A stretch of 43,598 nt of DNA. It comes from Clostridia bacterium (lineage in GTDB: Bacteria; Bacillota; Clostridia; UMGS1810). Positions within the stretch are counted from its first letter, which is position 1. Each line of letters starts with the position of its first letter. This document shows positions 31,841 to 39,961 of this stretch, one piece after another. Below the pieces are notes generated by a model. It was not told where the DNA came from. It worked only from the letters and a program-made list of their open reading frames with translations, and searched no databases. A program made the translations under genes and the position numbers. The stretch lies in NCBI GenBank assembly GCA_016293435.1, contig JAEDEG010000006.1:1-43598 (forward strand), read 5' to 3'.

Positions 31841-32929
31841 ATGAATTTTACACAAAAAAGTAAGGATCATATGGATGCCTGCCGTTTTTGCTGGATGTGC
31901 AGACACATCTGCCCGGTGGGCAACGCAACCGGTCAAGAAAGAAACACCGCGCGAGCAAGAGCGCTCGGACTCTCTATGGTTGCACGTGATGCAATTGAAT
32001 ATTCTGACGATATTATAAACAATGTGTATGAATGTGCACTTTGCGGTGCATGTGTTGAAGACTGTGTTACCGGCTGGGATCCGGTAATGTTTACAAAGGA
32101 AGCCAGACAGCTTGCAGCTCTTGAAGGGAAGCTCCCCGAATACATACTCAAAATGCTTGAAAATCTTGATGCAAAAGGCAATGTGTACGGTCTTGACAAA
32201 GACGAAGCACTCACCAATGCCGCAAAGGAGCTCGTTGATTCAAAATCACTTCTGTTTATAGGCGAAGATGCCACATTCAAGGCACCTGACAAAGCAGCAA
32301 AAGCAATTGAGCTACTCAAAAAAGCAGGAGTTGACTTTACCGTATTGGCAAACGAGCCTAACAGCGGTGCATCAATTAACTTTTTGATAAGTGCTGTTGC
32401 AGAAACAAAGGCCGTTATGGAAAATGCCGCAAAGGTGCTCTCGAATTATGACAAAATCATTTGCTATGACCCCGCCGATGCAAAGCTGTTCAAAAGAGAA
32501 TACAAGGAGTGGGGAATTGAGCTTGGTGCTGAAATTGTTACATTTACCGAATATGTTGCATCACTTATAAGGGATGGCAAGCTAAGTGTAAAAAACTTTG
32601 GCGCAGACCTTACACCTCAAGACAGCTATCTCCTTGCAAGAGAGCTTGAAGAAACAGCTCCCATACGAGAAATAATCTCAGCCTGCGGCAATGTTAAAGA
32701 AATGCTTCTATGCGGCAAAGCTACAGTTCTTGCCGGCAATCTTATTATGAACGAATATATGCCCGAAATAATGAAAAATGTTGCTTCAAGAAGATGGCTC
32801 AATGCAGAAAACATGAACTGCAAGACTGTGGTTACAGAGTGCACTGCCGAATATGTACTTATGAATATGACCAAACCTGAGGGAATGGAACTTTTGACCG
32901 TTGAGGAGGCTGTGCTTAAATGCTTGTAA
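31841..32929 (+). CDS. 4Fe-4S dicluster protein (GlcF/LutA-like electron-transfer subunit)
   Basis: A 362-residue iron-sulfur protein. The N-terminus has two 4Fe-4S motifs: Cys14, 17, 20, 24-Pro (CRFCWMCRHICPVG) and Cys65, 68, 71, 75 (CALCGACVEDC). The C-terminal ~270 residues are related to CCG-domain subunits of glycolate/lactate dehydrogenases, but I see no classic CCG cysteine pairs. It most likely accepts electrons from the FAD protein encoded upstream. It overlaps the aldolase gene by 10 nt and has a GGGAGG site. Confidence 0.88.
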   Translation: MNFTQKSKDHMDACRFCWMCRHICPVGNATGQERNTARARALGLSMVARDAIEYSDDIINNVYECALCGACVEDCVTGWDPVMFTKEARQLAALEGKLPEYILKMLENLDAKGNVYGLDKDEALTNAAKELVDSKSLLFIGEDATFKAPDKAAKAIELLKKAGVDFTVLANEPNSGASINFLISAVAETKAVMENAAKVLSNYDKIICYDPADAKLFKREYKEWGIELGAEIVTFTEYVASLIRDGKLSVKNFGADLTPQDSYLLARELEETAPIREIISACGNVKEMLLCGKATVLAGNLIMNEYMPEIMKNVASRRWLNAENMNCKTVVTECTAEYVLMNMTKPEGMELLTVEEAVLKCL

Positions 32930-33747
32930 GTTTTAAGGAAATTCTGGATATTGCAAAAGAAAAATGCTTTGCACTTCCCGCATTTAACGTATATAATATG
33001 GAAACTACAATGGGGATTGTGGAGGCTGCCGAAGAGGCCAAAGCCCCGATTATTGTGCAGAGCTATTCAAGACTTTTTACAAATGAAGAAGGGTATTATG
33101 TATCACCTATTGTTATTGCTGCCGCAAAAAAAGCAAGTGTGCCGATTTGCTTTCACTTAGATCACGGCGCAGGAATAAACGAAGTATCGAGGGCTCTGCG
33201 TTGGGGCGCTACCGGTATTATGATAGATAAATCAGCTCTTGAGCTTGAAGAAAACATTGCCGAAACCAAAAAGGTTGTAGAATTCTGCAAGGCTGTAGAT
33301 GTGCAGGTTGAGGGTGAACTCGGACATGTTGGCTCTGTAAGCGATGAAAAAATGTGTGAATACACAAAGGTTGACGAAGCAAAAAAATTTGTTGATGATA
33401 CAGGTGTGGATGCTCTTGCTATCATGGTTGGTACTGCTCACGGGCGTTACAAGCAGGCTCCGGTGCTCGACATTCAGAGAATAAAGGATATATATGAAGC
33501 AACCGGAACTGCTCTTGTTCTTCACGGCGGAAGCGGAGTACCCGATGATCAGCTTATTGCCGCAATTGAAGCCGGCATAAGAAAAATTAACTTTGGTACA
33601 GATGTATGCTATTCGTTTCTCGACCAGGTGTTTGAAACCTCAAGAGAATTTGTCGGCATAGATATGTTTATGAAGGATGCAGTTAAAAATGTCAAGAAGT
33701 TTGCACTCGGAAAAATCAAACTTTTGGGAGCTGAAGGGAAAGCATGA
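32920..33747 (+). CDS. Class II (Zn-dependent) ketose-bisphosphate/IolJ-like aldolase
   Basis: A 275-residue class II aldolase. The active site motif ICFHLDHGAG supplies Asp81 and zinc ligand His82; further ligands lie in VEGELGHVGSV, IMVGTAHGRYK and LVLHGGSGVPDDQ, and KINFGTDVC binds the phosphate. It cleaves a ketose-1-phosphate-type substrate to DHAP and an aldehyde. The family includes FbaA, GatY/KbaY and IolJ; adjacency to a PfkB kinase and an IolB homologue favours an IolJ-like role. It overlaps both neighbours (10 nt and 4 nt). Confidence 0.93.
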   Translation: MLVSFKEILDIAKEKCFALPAFNVYNMETTMGIVEAAEEAKAPIIVQSYSRLFTNEEGYYVSPIVIAAAKKASVPICFHLDHGAGINEVSRALRWGATGIMIDKSALELEENIAETKKVVEFCKAVDVQVEGELGHVGSVSDEKMCEYTKVDEAKKFVDDTGVDALAIMVGTAHGRYKQAPVLDIQRIKDIYEATGTALVLHGGSGVPDDQLIAAIEAGIRKINFGTDVCYSFLDQVFETSREFVGIDMFMKDAVKNVKKFALGKIKLLGAEGKA

Positions 33748-34655
33748 GTAATATTGTAGGAATAGGCGCAAATGTTTGCGACACCTTACTTACCTTAAAC
33801 ACATATCCCGCAGAAGATACAAAAATGAGAGCTGCCTCAACCCTTATATGCGGCGGGGGTCCTTGTGCAACGGGGTTGGTTGCCGCATCGAAGCTTGGCG
33901 CAAGCTGTGCATATATCGGCAATATGACCGACGATGCAAACGGATTGTTTTTGAAAAAGGATTTTGAGCACTACGGTGTATCAACAGAGTTTATCGAAAC
34001 ATTGAGCGGTTATACATCATTTTCGGCATATGTGCTTTTATGTAAGGACAAAGAATCGAGAACCTGCGTTTTTGACAAAGGAAATGTTCCTCCGCTAAAG
34101 CTCAGCCAAAGACAGCTTGAGGCAATTAGAAACGCCGAGATTCTTATGGTTGACGGCAACGACCTCTACGCGGCAGTTGAGGGTGCAAAATACGCACGCG
34201 AAAACGGGGTAAAGGTTTTGTATGATGCAGGCGGACTTTATGACGATACAGAACAGCTTCTGCCCCATGTGGATATCCTTATTCCGTCGGAAGAATATGC
34301 GCTTGCAATTACCGGAACACAGCTGGCAAAAGATGCGGCAAAGCTATTGTATGACAAATATAATCCGCTTGTAGTGGTTATCACTCAGGGAAAAAAGGGC
34401 GGTATTGTATATGATGGTAGCGAGTGCAGGTCTTATCCGGCATTTGAGGTGGATGCTTTGGATACAAACGGGTCGGGAGATGTGTTTCACGGTGCATTTG
34501 CGTTTGCTGTGCAAAAAGGAATGAGCTATTATAGTGCATGTATATTTTCAAGCGCGGTATCTGCTCTAAAATGCACCAAAATCGGTGCCAGATCCGCAGT
34601 GCCAGCATATGAAGAAACACTTGAATTTTTAGAGGAGCGTGGAATAAATGTTTAA
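33744..34655 (+). CDS. PfkB family carbohydrate kinase (IolC-like position)
   Basis: A 303-residue ribokinase-fold kinase. The N-terminal GGGPCATGLVAASKLGA motif and the C-terminal signature DTNGSGDVFHGAFAFAV (anion hole plus catalytic Asp) are both intact. It would phosphorylate the keto-sugar that the aldolase splits; in inositol breakdown the equivalent is IolC (5-dehydro-2-deoxygluconokinase). The sequence alone does not separate it from other sugar kinases. It overlaps the aldolase by 4 nt (ATGA) and iolB by 8 nt. Confidence 0.92.
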   Translation: MSNIVGIGANVCDTLLTLNTYPAEDTKMRAASTLICGGGPCATGLVAASKLGASCAYIGNMTDDANGLFLKKDFEHYGVSTEFIETLSGYTSFSAYVLLCKDKESRTCVFDKGNVPPLKLSQRQLEAIRNAEILMVDGNDLYAAVEGAKYARENGVKVLYDAGGLYDDTEQLLPHVDILIPSEEYALAITGTQLAKDAAKLLYDKYNPLVVVITQGKKGGIVYDGSECRSYPAFEVDALDTNGSGDVFHGAFAFAVQKGMSYYSACIFSSAVSALKCTKIGARSAVPAYEETLEFLEERGINV

Positions 34656-35433
34656 AAGAAACTGGAACAAAAAATATGGTAAGTCTGAAATTTTTGCAAA
34701 GGACAATTCATATTGTCAAAATGTTGAAATTGATATGGTAAAGCTTGCAGACGGCAATAAGAAGTCATATGATGAAGAAAACAAGGAGTACGGTGTTCTA
34801 ATTTTAGGAGGAAAATGCACTGTTGAGGGCAAAGATTTCAAATATGAAAATATTGGCGAAAGAGAAACTGTATTTGACGGAAATGCCACTTGTGTATATA
34901 TTCCGAGAAACACACCATTTGCAATTACGGGTATAGGTGAAGTGTCGATATGCGTCACAAAATGTCCGTCTGCAAAGGATCACAAACCCGTTTTAATCAA
35001 GCCGGAAAATGTTGTGGAAAAAGATTTGGGTAAGCCCGGTTGGATGCGTCATGCAATGTTTGTGCTCGACGAAAGAGTAGAGGCAGACCAAATATATATT
35101 GGCGAATGTTGGATAGACGGCGGACAGTGGTCAAGCTATCCACCGCACAAGCATGATGACATGAATATGCCTACAGAAGCTAACACAGAAGAAATTTATT
35201 ATTATGAATTTGACAAACCGCAGGGCTTTGGTATTCAAAAGGTTTATACAATGGAGGGTGATGTTGACGAAACCTACACTGTTAAATCGGGGGATTTTGT
35301 TGAAATTCCAAGGGGATATCACCCATTTCACTCTGCTCCGGGATACAAAAACTATATGCTTTGGATAATGGCAGGTCCCGTAAGAGGATTTTTTATGACA
35401 ACCGACGAGGATCATGCATGGCTCAATAAATAA
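34648..35433 (+). CDS. iolB: 5-deoxy-glucuronate isomerase-like protein (IolB)
   Basis: A 261-residue bicupin of the IolB family (usual length ~270). The metal site lies in YPPHKHDDMNMPTEANTEEIYYYEFDKPQGFG, with the further His in EIPRGYHPFHSAPGYKNYMLWIMAG. IolB converts 5-deoxy-D-glucuronate to 5-dehydro-2-deoxy-D-gluconate, the substrate of IolC. Together with the kinase and aldolase this gives IolB-IolC-IolJ in adjacent, overlapping genes. A related sugar-acid isomerisation cannot be excluded. Confidence 0.85.
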   Translation: MFKRNWNKKYGKSEIFAKDNSYCQNVEIDMVKLADGNKKSYDEENKEYGVLILGGKCTVEGKDFKYENIGERETVFDGNATCVYIPRNTPFAITGIGEVSICVTKCPSAKDHKPVLIKPENVVEKDLGKPGWMRHAMFVLDERVEADQIYIGECWIDGGQWSSYPPHKHDDMNMPTEANTEEIYYYEFDKPQGFGIQKVYTMEGDVDETYTVKSGDFVEIPRGYHPFHSAPGYKNYMLWIMAGPVRGFFMTTDEDHAWLNK

Positions 35434-35444
35434 CAAACTGCAAA

Positions 35445-35507
35445 GTAAAATTGTATGGGATTGCGGCAAAATGTGTTTGATTTGCTTCAATCCCAATATG
35501 ATTTTAC
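35445..35507 (+). promoter_or_regulatory. Long imperfect inverted repeat between iolB and the FGGY kinase gene
   Basis: Arms of ~19 nt beginning GTAAAAT at 35445 and ending ATTTTAC at 35507 pair with few mismatches; the inner eight base pairs (TGGGATTG/CAATCCCA) are perfect, with a ~23-nt loop. It lies in the 118-bp gap inside the operon. It lacks a T tract, so it may be an mRNA stability/processing element or an operator. Confidence 0.55.
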
Positions 35508-35551
35508 ATGATTGTGCGCATGGGATTACATATTATGTGAGGTGACCAACA

Positions 35552-37024
35552 ATGAAATATGTATTGGGAATAGACTTTGGGGGCGGTGCTTCAAAAGCAA
35601 CACTGCTTGGTAATGACGGCATTGTCATGGCCGAAAATACCGTAGAATACGAAACCTATCACCCAACACCGGAGTGTTCGGAGCAAAATCCGGCAGACTG
35701 GTATGAGGCAGCAAAAAAAAATATACATGCTTTGCTTGAGATATCCGGTATAAATGCTTTGGACATTGAATGTATTGCACTTGATGCCGCAACTCACACC
35801 TCGGTGCTTTGTGACAAGGATTTTAAAGTGCTCAGGCCCGCAATATATTGGACTGATACACGAAGCACCAGCGAAGTTAAATATCTTAAAGAAAATTACG
35901 GAGAGTTAATTGTGTCTCAGGTGCTTCATCAGGTTGATACAATATGGACACTGCCCCATTTGCTTTGGGTAAAGAATAATGAGCCTGAGATATGGTCTGA
36001 AATCAGACACATTATGTTTGAAAAAGACTATGTGCGTCATATGCTGACCGATGACTATGTTACAGACAATATTGAGGCTGAGGGAAGTATGCTTTTTGAC
36101 TATAACCGTCAGTGCTGGTCTAAAGAGCTTTGTGACCTTATCGGAATTGATGTGTCAATACTTCCGAGTGTTGTATCACCAATGGATACGGTGGGTTATG
36201 TTACCGAAAAAGCGTCTTTTGAAACAGGACTTGCAGTGGGCACGAGAGTTATCTGCGGTACAACAGATACCGTGATGGAGGTGTTTGCCGCAGGCGGGGT
36301 AAGCGAGGGCGATATGACAGTCAAGCTTGCTACTGCCGGAAGAATATGCGTTGTTGCCGCCAAAGCATACCCCGACAAAAATCTTATAAATTATTCCCAC
36401 ATTTCGGAGGGAATGTGGTATCCGGGAACTGCCACAAAGGCATGTGCCTCATCATACAGATGGTACAGAGATACCTTTGGCGAAAATTACGAAGCGCTAA
36501 ACGATGGTGCCGCCGAGGTTGAGGTGGGCTGCGGCGGTTTGATGTATCACCCATATCTAAACGGAGAGCTTACACCATATGCAGACCCCAATTTATGTGC
36601 AAGCTTTATAGGTGTGAGATCAGGTCATACCAAAAAGCATTTTACAAGAGCAGTGCTTGAGGGTGTGTCGCTTTCACTTCTCATCTGCTTATGCGAACTT
36701 GATAAAATAGGCATACCCCACAGTAAAAAAGCTGTTATCATTGGCGGAGGTGCAAAATCAGAGCTGTGGAGACAGATTACTGCAGATGCTCTCGGTATAA
36801 CGCTTATACAAAAGAAAAATACCGATTCATCCTTTGGAACAGCAATGATGGCAGGTGTTGCGGCAGGATTTTGGAAAAGCCTGCGGGATGCGCTTAATGA
36901 GTGTAGTGAAACTGTGTCGGAAACTGTGCCAAACGAAGAAAATACAAAAAAATATGCAATACTTCTTAAAAAGCACAAAGCTGTTCATGATGCACTTGCC
37001 CCTATTTATAGCTGCGATATATAA
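35552..37024 (+). CDS. FGGY family carbohydrate kinase (xylulokinase-like)
   Basis: A 490-residue FGGY kinase. The N-terminal ATPase-fold domain begins YVLGIDFGGGASKATLL and contains YWTDTRSTSEV. The C-terminal domain has ICGTTDTVMEVFAAG, RAVLEGVSLSL and VIIGGGAKSELWRQITADALG. XylB is the closest type I know; the substrate could be another ketose or polyol. With two kinases (this and PfkB), the operon may handle two related substrates or a branched route. It has a GAGGTG site and lies between iolB and the ETF fusion. Confidence 0.9.
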   Translation: MKYVLGIDFGGGASKATLLGNDGIVMAENTVEYETYHPTPECSEQNPADWYEAAKKNIHALLEISGINALDIECIALDAATHTSVLCDKDFKVLRPAIYWTDTRSTSEVKYLKENYGELIVSQVLHQVDTIWTLPHLLWVKNNEPEIWSEIRHIMFEKDYVRHMLTDDYVTDNIEAEGSMLFDYNRQCWSKELCDLIGIDVSILPSVVSPMDTVGYVTEKASFETGLAVGTRVICGTTDTVMEVFAAGGVSEGDMTVKLATAGRICVVAAKAYPDKNLINYSHISEGMWYPGTATKACASSYRWYRDTFGENYEALNDGAAEVEVGCGGLMYHPYLNGELTPYADPNLCASFIGVRSGHTKKHFTRAVLEGVSLSLLICLCELDKIGIPHSKKAVIIGGGAKSELWRQITADALGITLIQKKNTDSSFGTAMMAGVAAGFWKSLRDALNECSETVSETVPNEENTKKYAILLKKHKAVHDALAPIYSCDI

Positions 37025-37069
37025 CTGAATAAAAAAGAGAATGGATTAAAACATTTAAGGAAATATAAT

Positions 37070-38431
37070 ATGAAAATAGTTGTATGTGTAAAAATTTATA
37101 ACGGAGAATTAAATCCTTTTGACGCTTGTGCATTGGAATGTGCTCTTGGCACCGATAATGCAGACATAACCGTGGTTAGTATGGGACCTCAAAAGGCAAT
37201 GAGTGCATTGGAGGCAGTGGCGAGGCTTGATGTAAACCGAATTGTACTGCTGTGTGACAATGACTTTGCGGGGTCTGATACGCTCGCAACAGCATACGCA
37301 CTCTCATGCTTTATTAAAAATGAAAATCCCGACCTCGTTATCTGCGGCAGACAATCAATTGACGGAGACACCGCGCAGGTGGGACCTTGTTTGTCACAAA
37401 TGCTTGGATACAATCTAATTACAAATGTGATGAAATATTCTGTTAAAGAATGTGAAACCCGATTTGGGAAAGAAAAGATAAGATATCCGTCGGTTCTGAC
37501 AATAGAAAGGATAAACACTCTTCGTTTTCCGTCGATACGGTCTGTTAAAAAACCGATTGAAACACTGACAGCCGCAGACATTGGGGCAGATGTGCAAAGG
37601 TGCGGTCTGACCGGCTCCCCTACCCGCGTTGTAAAAACATTTGAAGGTGCGAGAGGAAGGAGAAAATGCCGTTTTGTTTTGCCTGATGAGTTAGATAGTG
37701 TAATAAAAGAGAGTCTTGCTGTTGAAGACATAAAACCCGAAACCGTCTCATCCAAAATCAGGCTACAATCGGCATGGGCAATCGGTGAAACAGTTGCGCA
37801 AAAGGCAAAAGAAATTGCCGAAAAAGTTACAGTTGTAACCGAAACCGATCCGGTTAAAATTGCTAAAAAAGCTATAGAAGAAAACCCGAATGTTATACTG
37901 TGGAATGCTGACCTGTGGGGAAGAAAAAACGCTCCTATATGTTCGGCAATTTTGCAAACAGGATTGTGCGCTGACTGTACTTTCCTTGAAACCGACGGCG
38001 AAACGCTCTATATGTACCGTCCGGCAAGGGGAGGAAACATCACTGCCAAAATAAAATGCATCACCAAGCCTCAAATGGCAACGGTAAGATGTAACGAAAA
38101 AAGCAATGACATTGTAATTGCATATGGTAAAGGAATAGCTAAAAACATAGATATAATAGAGAATTTATCTAAGAAATACGGCGGCGAAGTCGGCGCATCG
38201 AGAGCATTGGTGGATATGGGTAAAATATCGTATGAAAACCAAATAGGCTTAACCGGAAAGACAATAAGCCCAAAAGTCTATGTTGCCATTGGAATTTCGG
38301 GCGCGGTACAACATACTTGTGCAATTGAAAATGCGCACACTGTAATTGCCGTAAATCCCGACAAAAATGCAAGAATATTTGAATATGCCGATTATGGAAT
38401 AATATGTAAAGCAGAAGAGTTGATTAAATAA
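37070..38431 (+). CDS. Single-chain electron transfer flavoprotein (EtfB-EtfA fusion, shortened)
   Basis: A 453-residue fused ETF. Residues 1-~205 are EtfB: MKIVVCVKIYNGELNPFDACALE, VVSMGPQKAMSALEA, AGSDTLATAYALS, CGRQSIDGDTAQVGP, ending LTGSPTRVVKTFEG. Residues ~205-453 are EtfA: CADCTFLE, RPARGGNITAKI, PQMATVR, then VGASRALVD (~374), QIGLTGKTISPKVYVAIGISGAVQH (391-415), the FAD-binding domain. Separate EtfB and EtfA would total ~590-600 residues; here the N-terminal part of EtfA is reduced. It would carry electrons from the FAD/Fe-S dehydrogenase at the start of the operon. Last gene, followed by a terminator. Confidence 0.92.
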   Translation: MKIVVCVKIYNGELNPFDACALECALGTDNADITVVSMGPQKAMSALEAVARLDVNRIVLLCDNDFAGSDTLATAYALSCFIKNENPDLVICGRQSIDGDTAQVGPCLSQMLGYNLITNVMKYSVKECETRFGKEKIRYPSVLTIERINTLRFPSIRSVKKPIETLTAADIGADVQRCGLTGSPTRVVKTFEGARGRRKCRFVLPDELDSVIKESLAVEDIKPETVSSKIRLQSAWAIGETVAQKAKEIAEKVTVVTETDPVKIAKKAIEENPNVILWNADLWGRKNAPICSAILQTGLCADCTFLETDGETLYMYRPARGGNITAKIKCITKPQMATVRCNEKSNDIVIAYGKGIAKNIDIIENLSKKYGGEVGASRALVDMGKISYENQIGLTGKTISPKVYVAIGISGAVQHTCAIENAHTVIAVNPDKNARIFEYADYGIICKAEELIK

Positions 38432-38484
38432 AAACGTGTATGTTCTAAAATTCAAATGATAAATTATTTTCGCAAAAACTCATA

Positions 38485-38529
38485 CAGATTGCAGTAAAAC
38501 AAAGTAGTTTTATTGCAATCTGTTTTTAT
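38485..38529. terminator. Bidirectional terminator between the ETF gene and era
   Basis: The stem ACAGATTGCAGTAAAAC pairs with GTTTTATTGCAATCTGT (38485-38524, one mismatch) around a 6-nt loop, followed by TTTTTAT on the plus strand and A/T-rich sequence on the other. Confidence 0.85.
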
Positions 38530-38542
38530 CAAAAATATAATT

Positions 38543-39439
38543 CTATTGCTCGGTGAGTCCAAATTCCTTTAGCATATTATTGGAGTTACGCCAATCGGCT
38601 TTAACCTTTACCCAAAGCTCAAGAAAGACCTTGGCTGACAAAAGCTTTTCGGAATCAAGACGAGCTCTTGTGCCGATTTCTTTAAGAGTTTTGCCTCCGC
38701 TTCCGATTATGATTCCTTTGTGTGAAGATTTTTCGCAATATATATTGGCACTTATATCGTAAATTGGCTCACCGTTCTTTTGGCGATGCTTCATCTTCAC
38801 AATCTCTATAGCTATGCCGTGGGGTACTTCTTTGTCTAAGAGGTTTAGCATTTTTTCTCTGATTATTTCTGCAATAATCTGTCTTTCCTGCTGATCGGTT
38901 ACCATATCTTCGGGATAGTACATCGGTCCTTCGGGAAGGGTGTCCTTGATAAGCTTTTTTAGAAAATCAACACCTTCTCCCGAACGGGCACTAACAAATG
39001 TAACTTCCTTGAAGTCATGCAGCTTTGAGTAGGAATCTATGCACGCAAGAAGCTCTTCTTTTTTTATTGTATCAATTTTATTTATGACAAGAATCGTTGG
39101 AATATTCCCTATTTTTTCTATAATCTTTAGCTCGTTTGGCGACACTTCGCTTTTGGGTTCAACTACCATAAGAAGCATATCAACGTCACCTATGGCAGAG
39201 TCTACAGCCTTCATCATGTTAACTCCAAGCTTATTTTTGGGTGTGTGAAATCCGGGAGTATCGAGAAATATGACCTGACTGTCTGCGTCTGACATAATTG
39301 CCAATATTTTGCTTCTTGTAGTTTGTGGCTTGGCAGAAATAATGGCTATTTTCTGACCGAGCATTTTATTGAGCAAGGTGGACTTACCAACATTGGGTCT
39401 GCCTATAATACCTACATAACCTGATTTGAATTTTAACAT
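38543..39439 (-). CDS. era: GTPase Era
   Basis: A 298-residue GTPase needed for 16S rRNA maturation and 30S assembly. G1 is GRPNVGKST (13-21), G3 LDTPGFHTPK and G4 NKID. The C-terminal KH domain has IIIGSGGKTLKEIGTRARLD. It is last in the yqfC-yqfD-phoH-ybeY-era unit, 15 bp after ybeY. dgkA and cdd, usually between ybeY and era in Bacillus, are absent. Confidence 0.97.
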   Translation of the reverse strand: MLKFKSGYVGIIGRPNVGKSTLLNKMLGQKIAIISAKPQTTRSKILAIMSDADSQVIFLDTPGFHTPKNKLGVNMMKAVDSAIGDVDMLLMVVEPKSEVSPNELKIIEKIGNIPTILVINKIDTIKKEELLACIDSYSKLHDFKEVTFVSARSGEGVDFLKKLIKDTLPEGPMYYPEDMVTDQQERQIIAEIIREKMLNLLDKEVPHGIAIEIVKMKHRQKNGEPIYDISANIYCEKSSHKGIIIGSGGKTLKEIGTRARLDSEKLLSAKVFLELWVKVKADWRNSNNMLKEFGLTEQ

Positions 39440-39454
39440 ATTAACAACCCCTCG

Positions 39455-39949
39455 TTAGTTCTTTTCACGTTTTAGGCTGAGAAGCTCCATAACAGCCTCT
39501 TCCTTTTGACGCATAACTTCGCGTTCTGTTTCCACCTCATGGTCATATCCTATGAGATGAAGTATAGAATGGCATGTGAGATAGCCAAACTCCCTTTCTA
39601 TGCTGTGACCAAATTCCTCGGCCTGCTCTTTTGCTCTGTCAGCACAAAGAATAACATCACCCAGAATTAGTCTGCCCTCATAGTAGTCACCGGTATTGAT
39701 ACATTCGGAACCGTCGATCAGGTTAACTACAGGGAAAGAGAGAACATCTGTTACAGAATCTATGCCGCGATGCTCTGCGTTCAGTTCTTTGATTTCGTCT
39801 GCTTCTACTATTGTTATGCTTACATAGCAGTCTTTATCTATATTTTCATATTTCAAGGTTTGGTCAACTGTTTCGGTGAGCAGCTCAACAAGCTTAACAG
39901 AAAGCGAAGCACCACCTCTTGCATCTTCGATATATATTTTGTGATTCAT
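39455..39949 (-). CDS. ybeY: Endoribonuclease YbeY (16S rRNA maturation)
   Basis: A 164-residue UPF0054 metalloprotein. The zinc motif HSILHLIGYDH supplies His127, His131 and His137. Also present are the conserved ELNAEHRGIDSVTDVLSFP and LGDVILCADRAKEQAEEFGHS segments. It acts in 16S rRNA 3'-end maturation and 70S quality control. It lies between phoH (12 bp) and era, the conserved order. Confidence 0.96.
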   Translation of the reverse strand: MNHKIYIEDARGGASLSVKLVELLTETVDQTLKYENIDKDCYVSITIVEADEIKELNAEHRGIDSVTDVLSFPVVNLIDGSECINTGDYYEGRLILGDVILCADRAKEQAEEFGHSIEREFGYLTCHSILHLIGYDHEVETEREVMRQKEEAVMELLSLKREKN

Positions 39950-39961
39950 AAAATTCTCCTG

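Noticed and set aside
30398..32929. Lactate utilisation (LutABC) or ETF-lactate dehydrogenase operon
   Set aside because: The Fe-S protein lacks obvious CCG pairs, there is no LutB/LutC or lactate permease, and sugar-metabolism genes follow directly; substrate left open.
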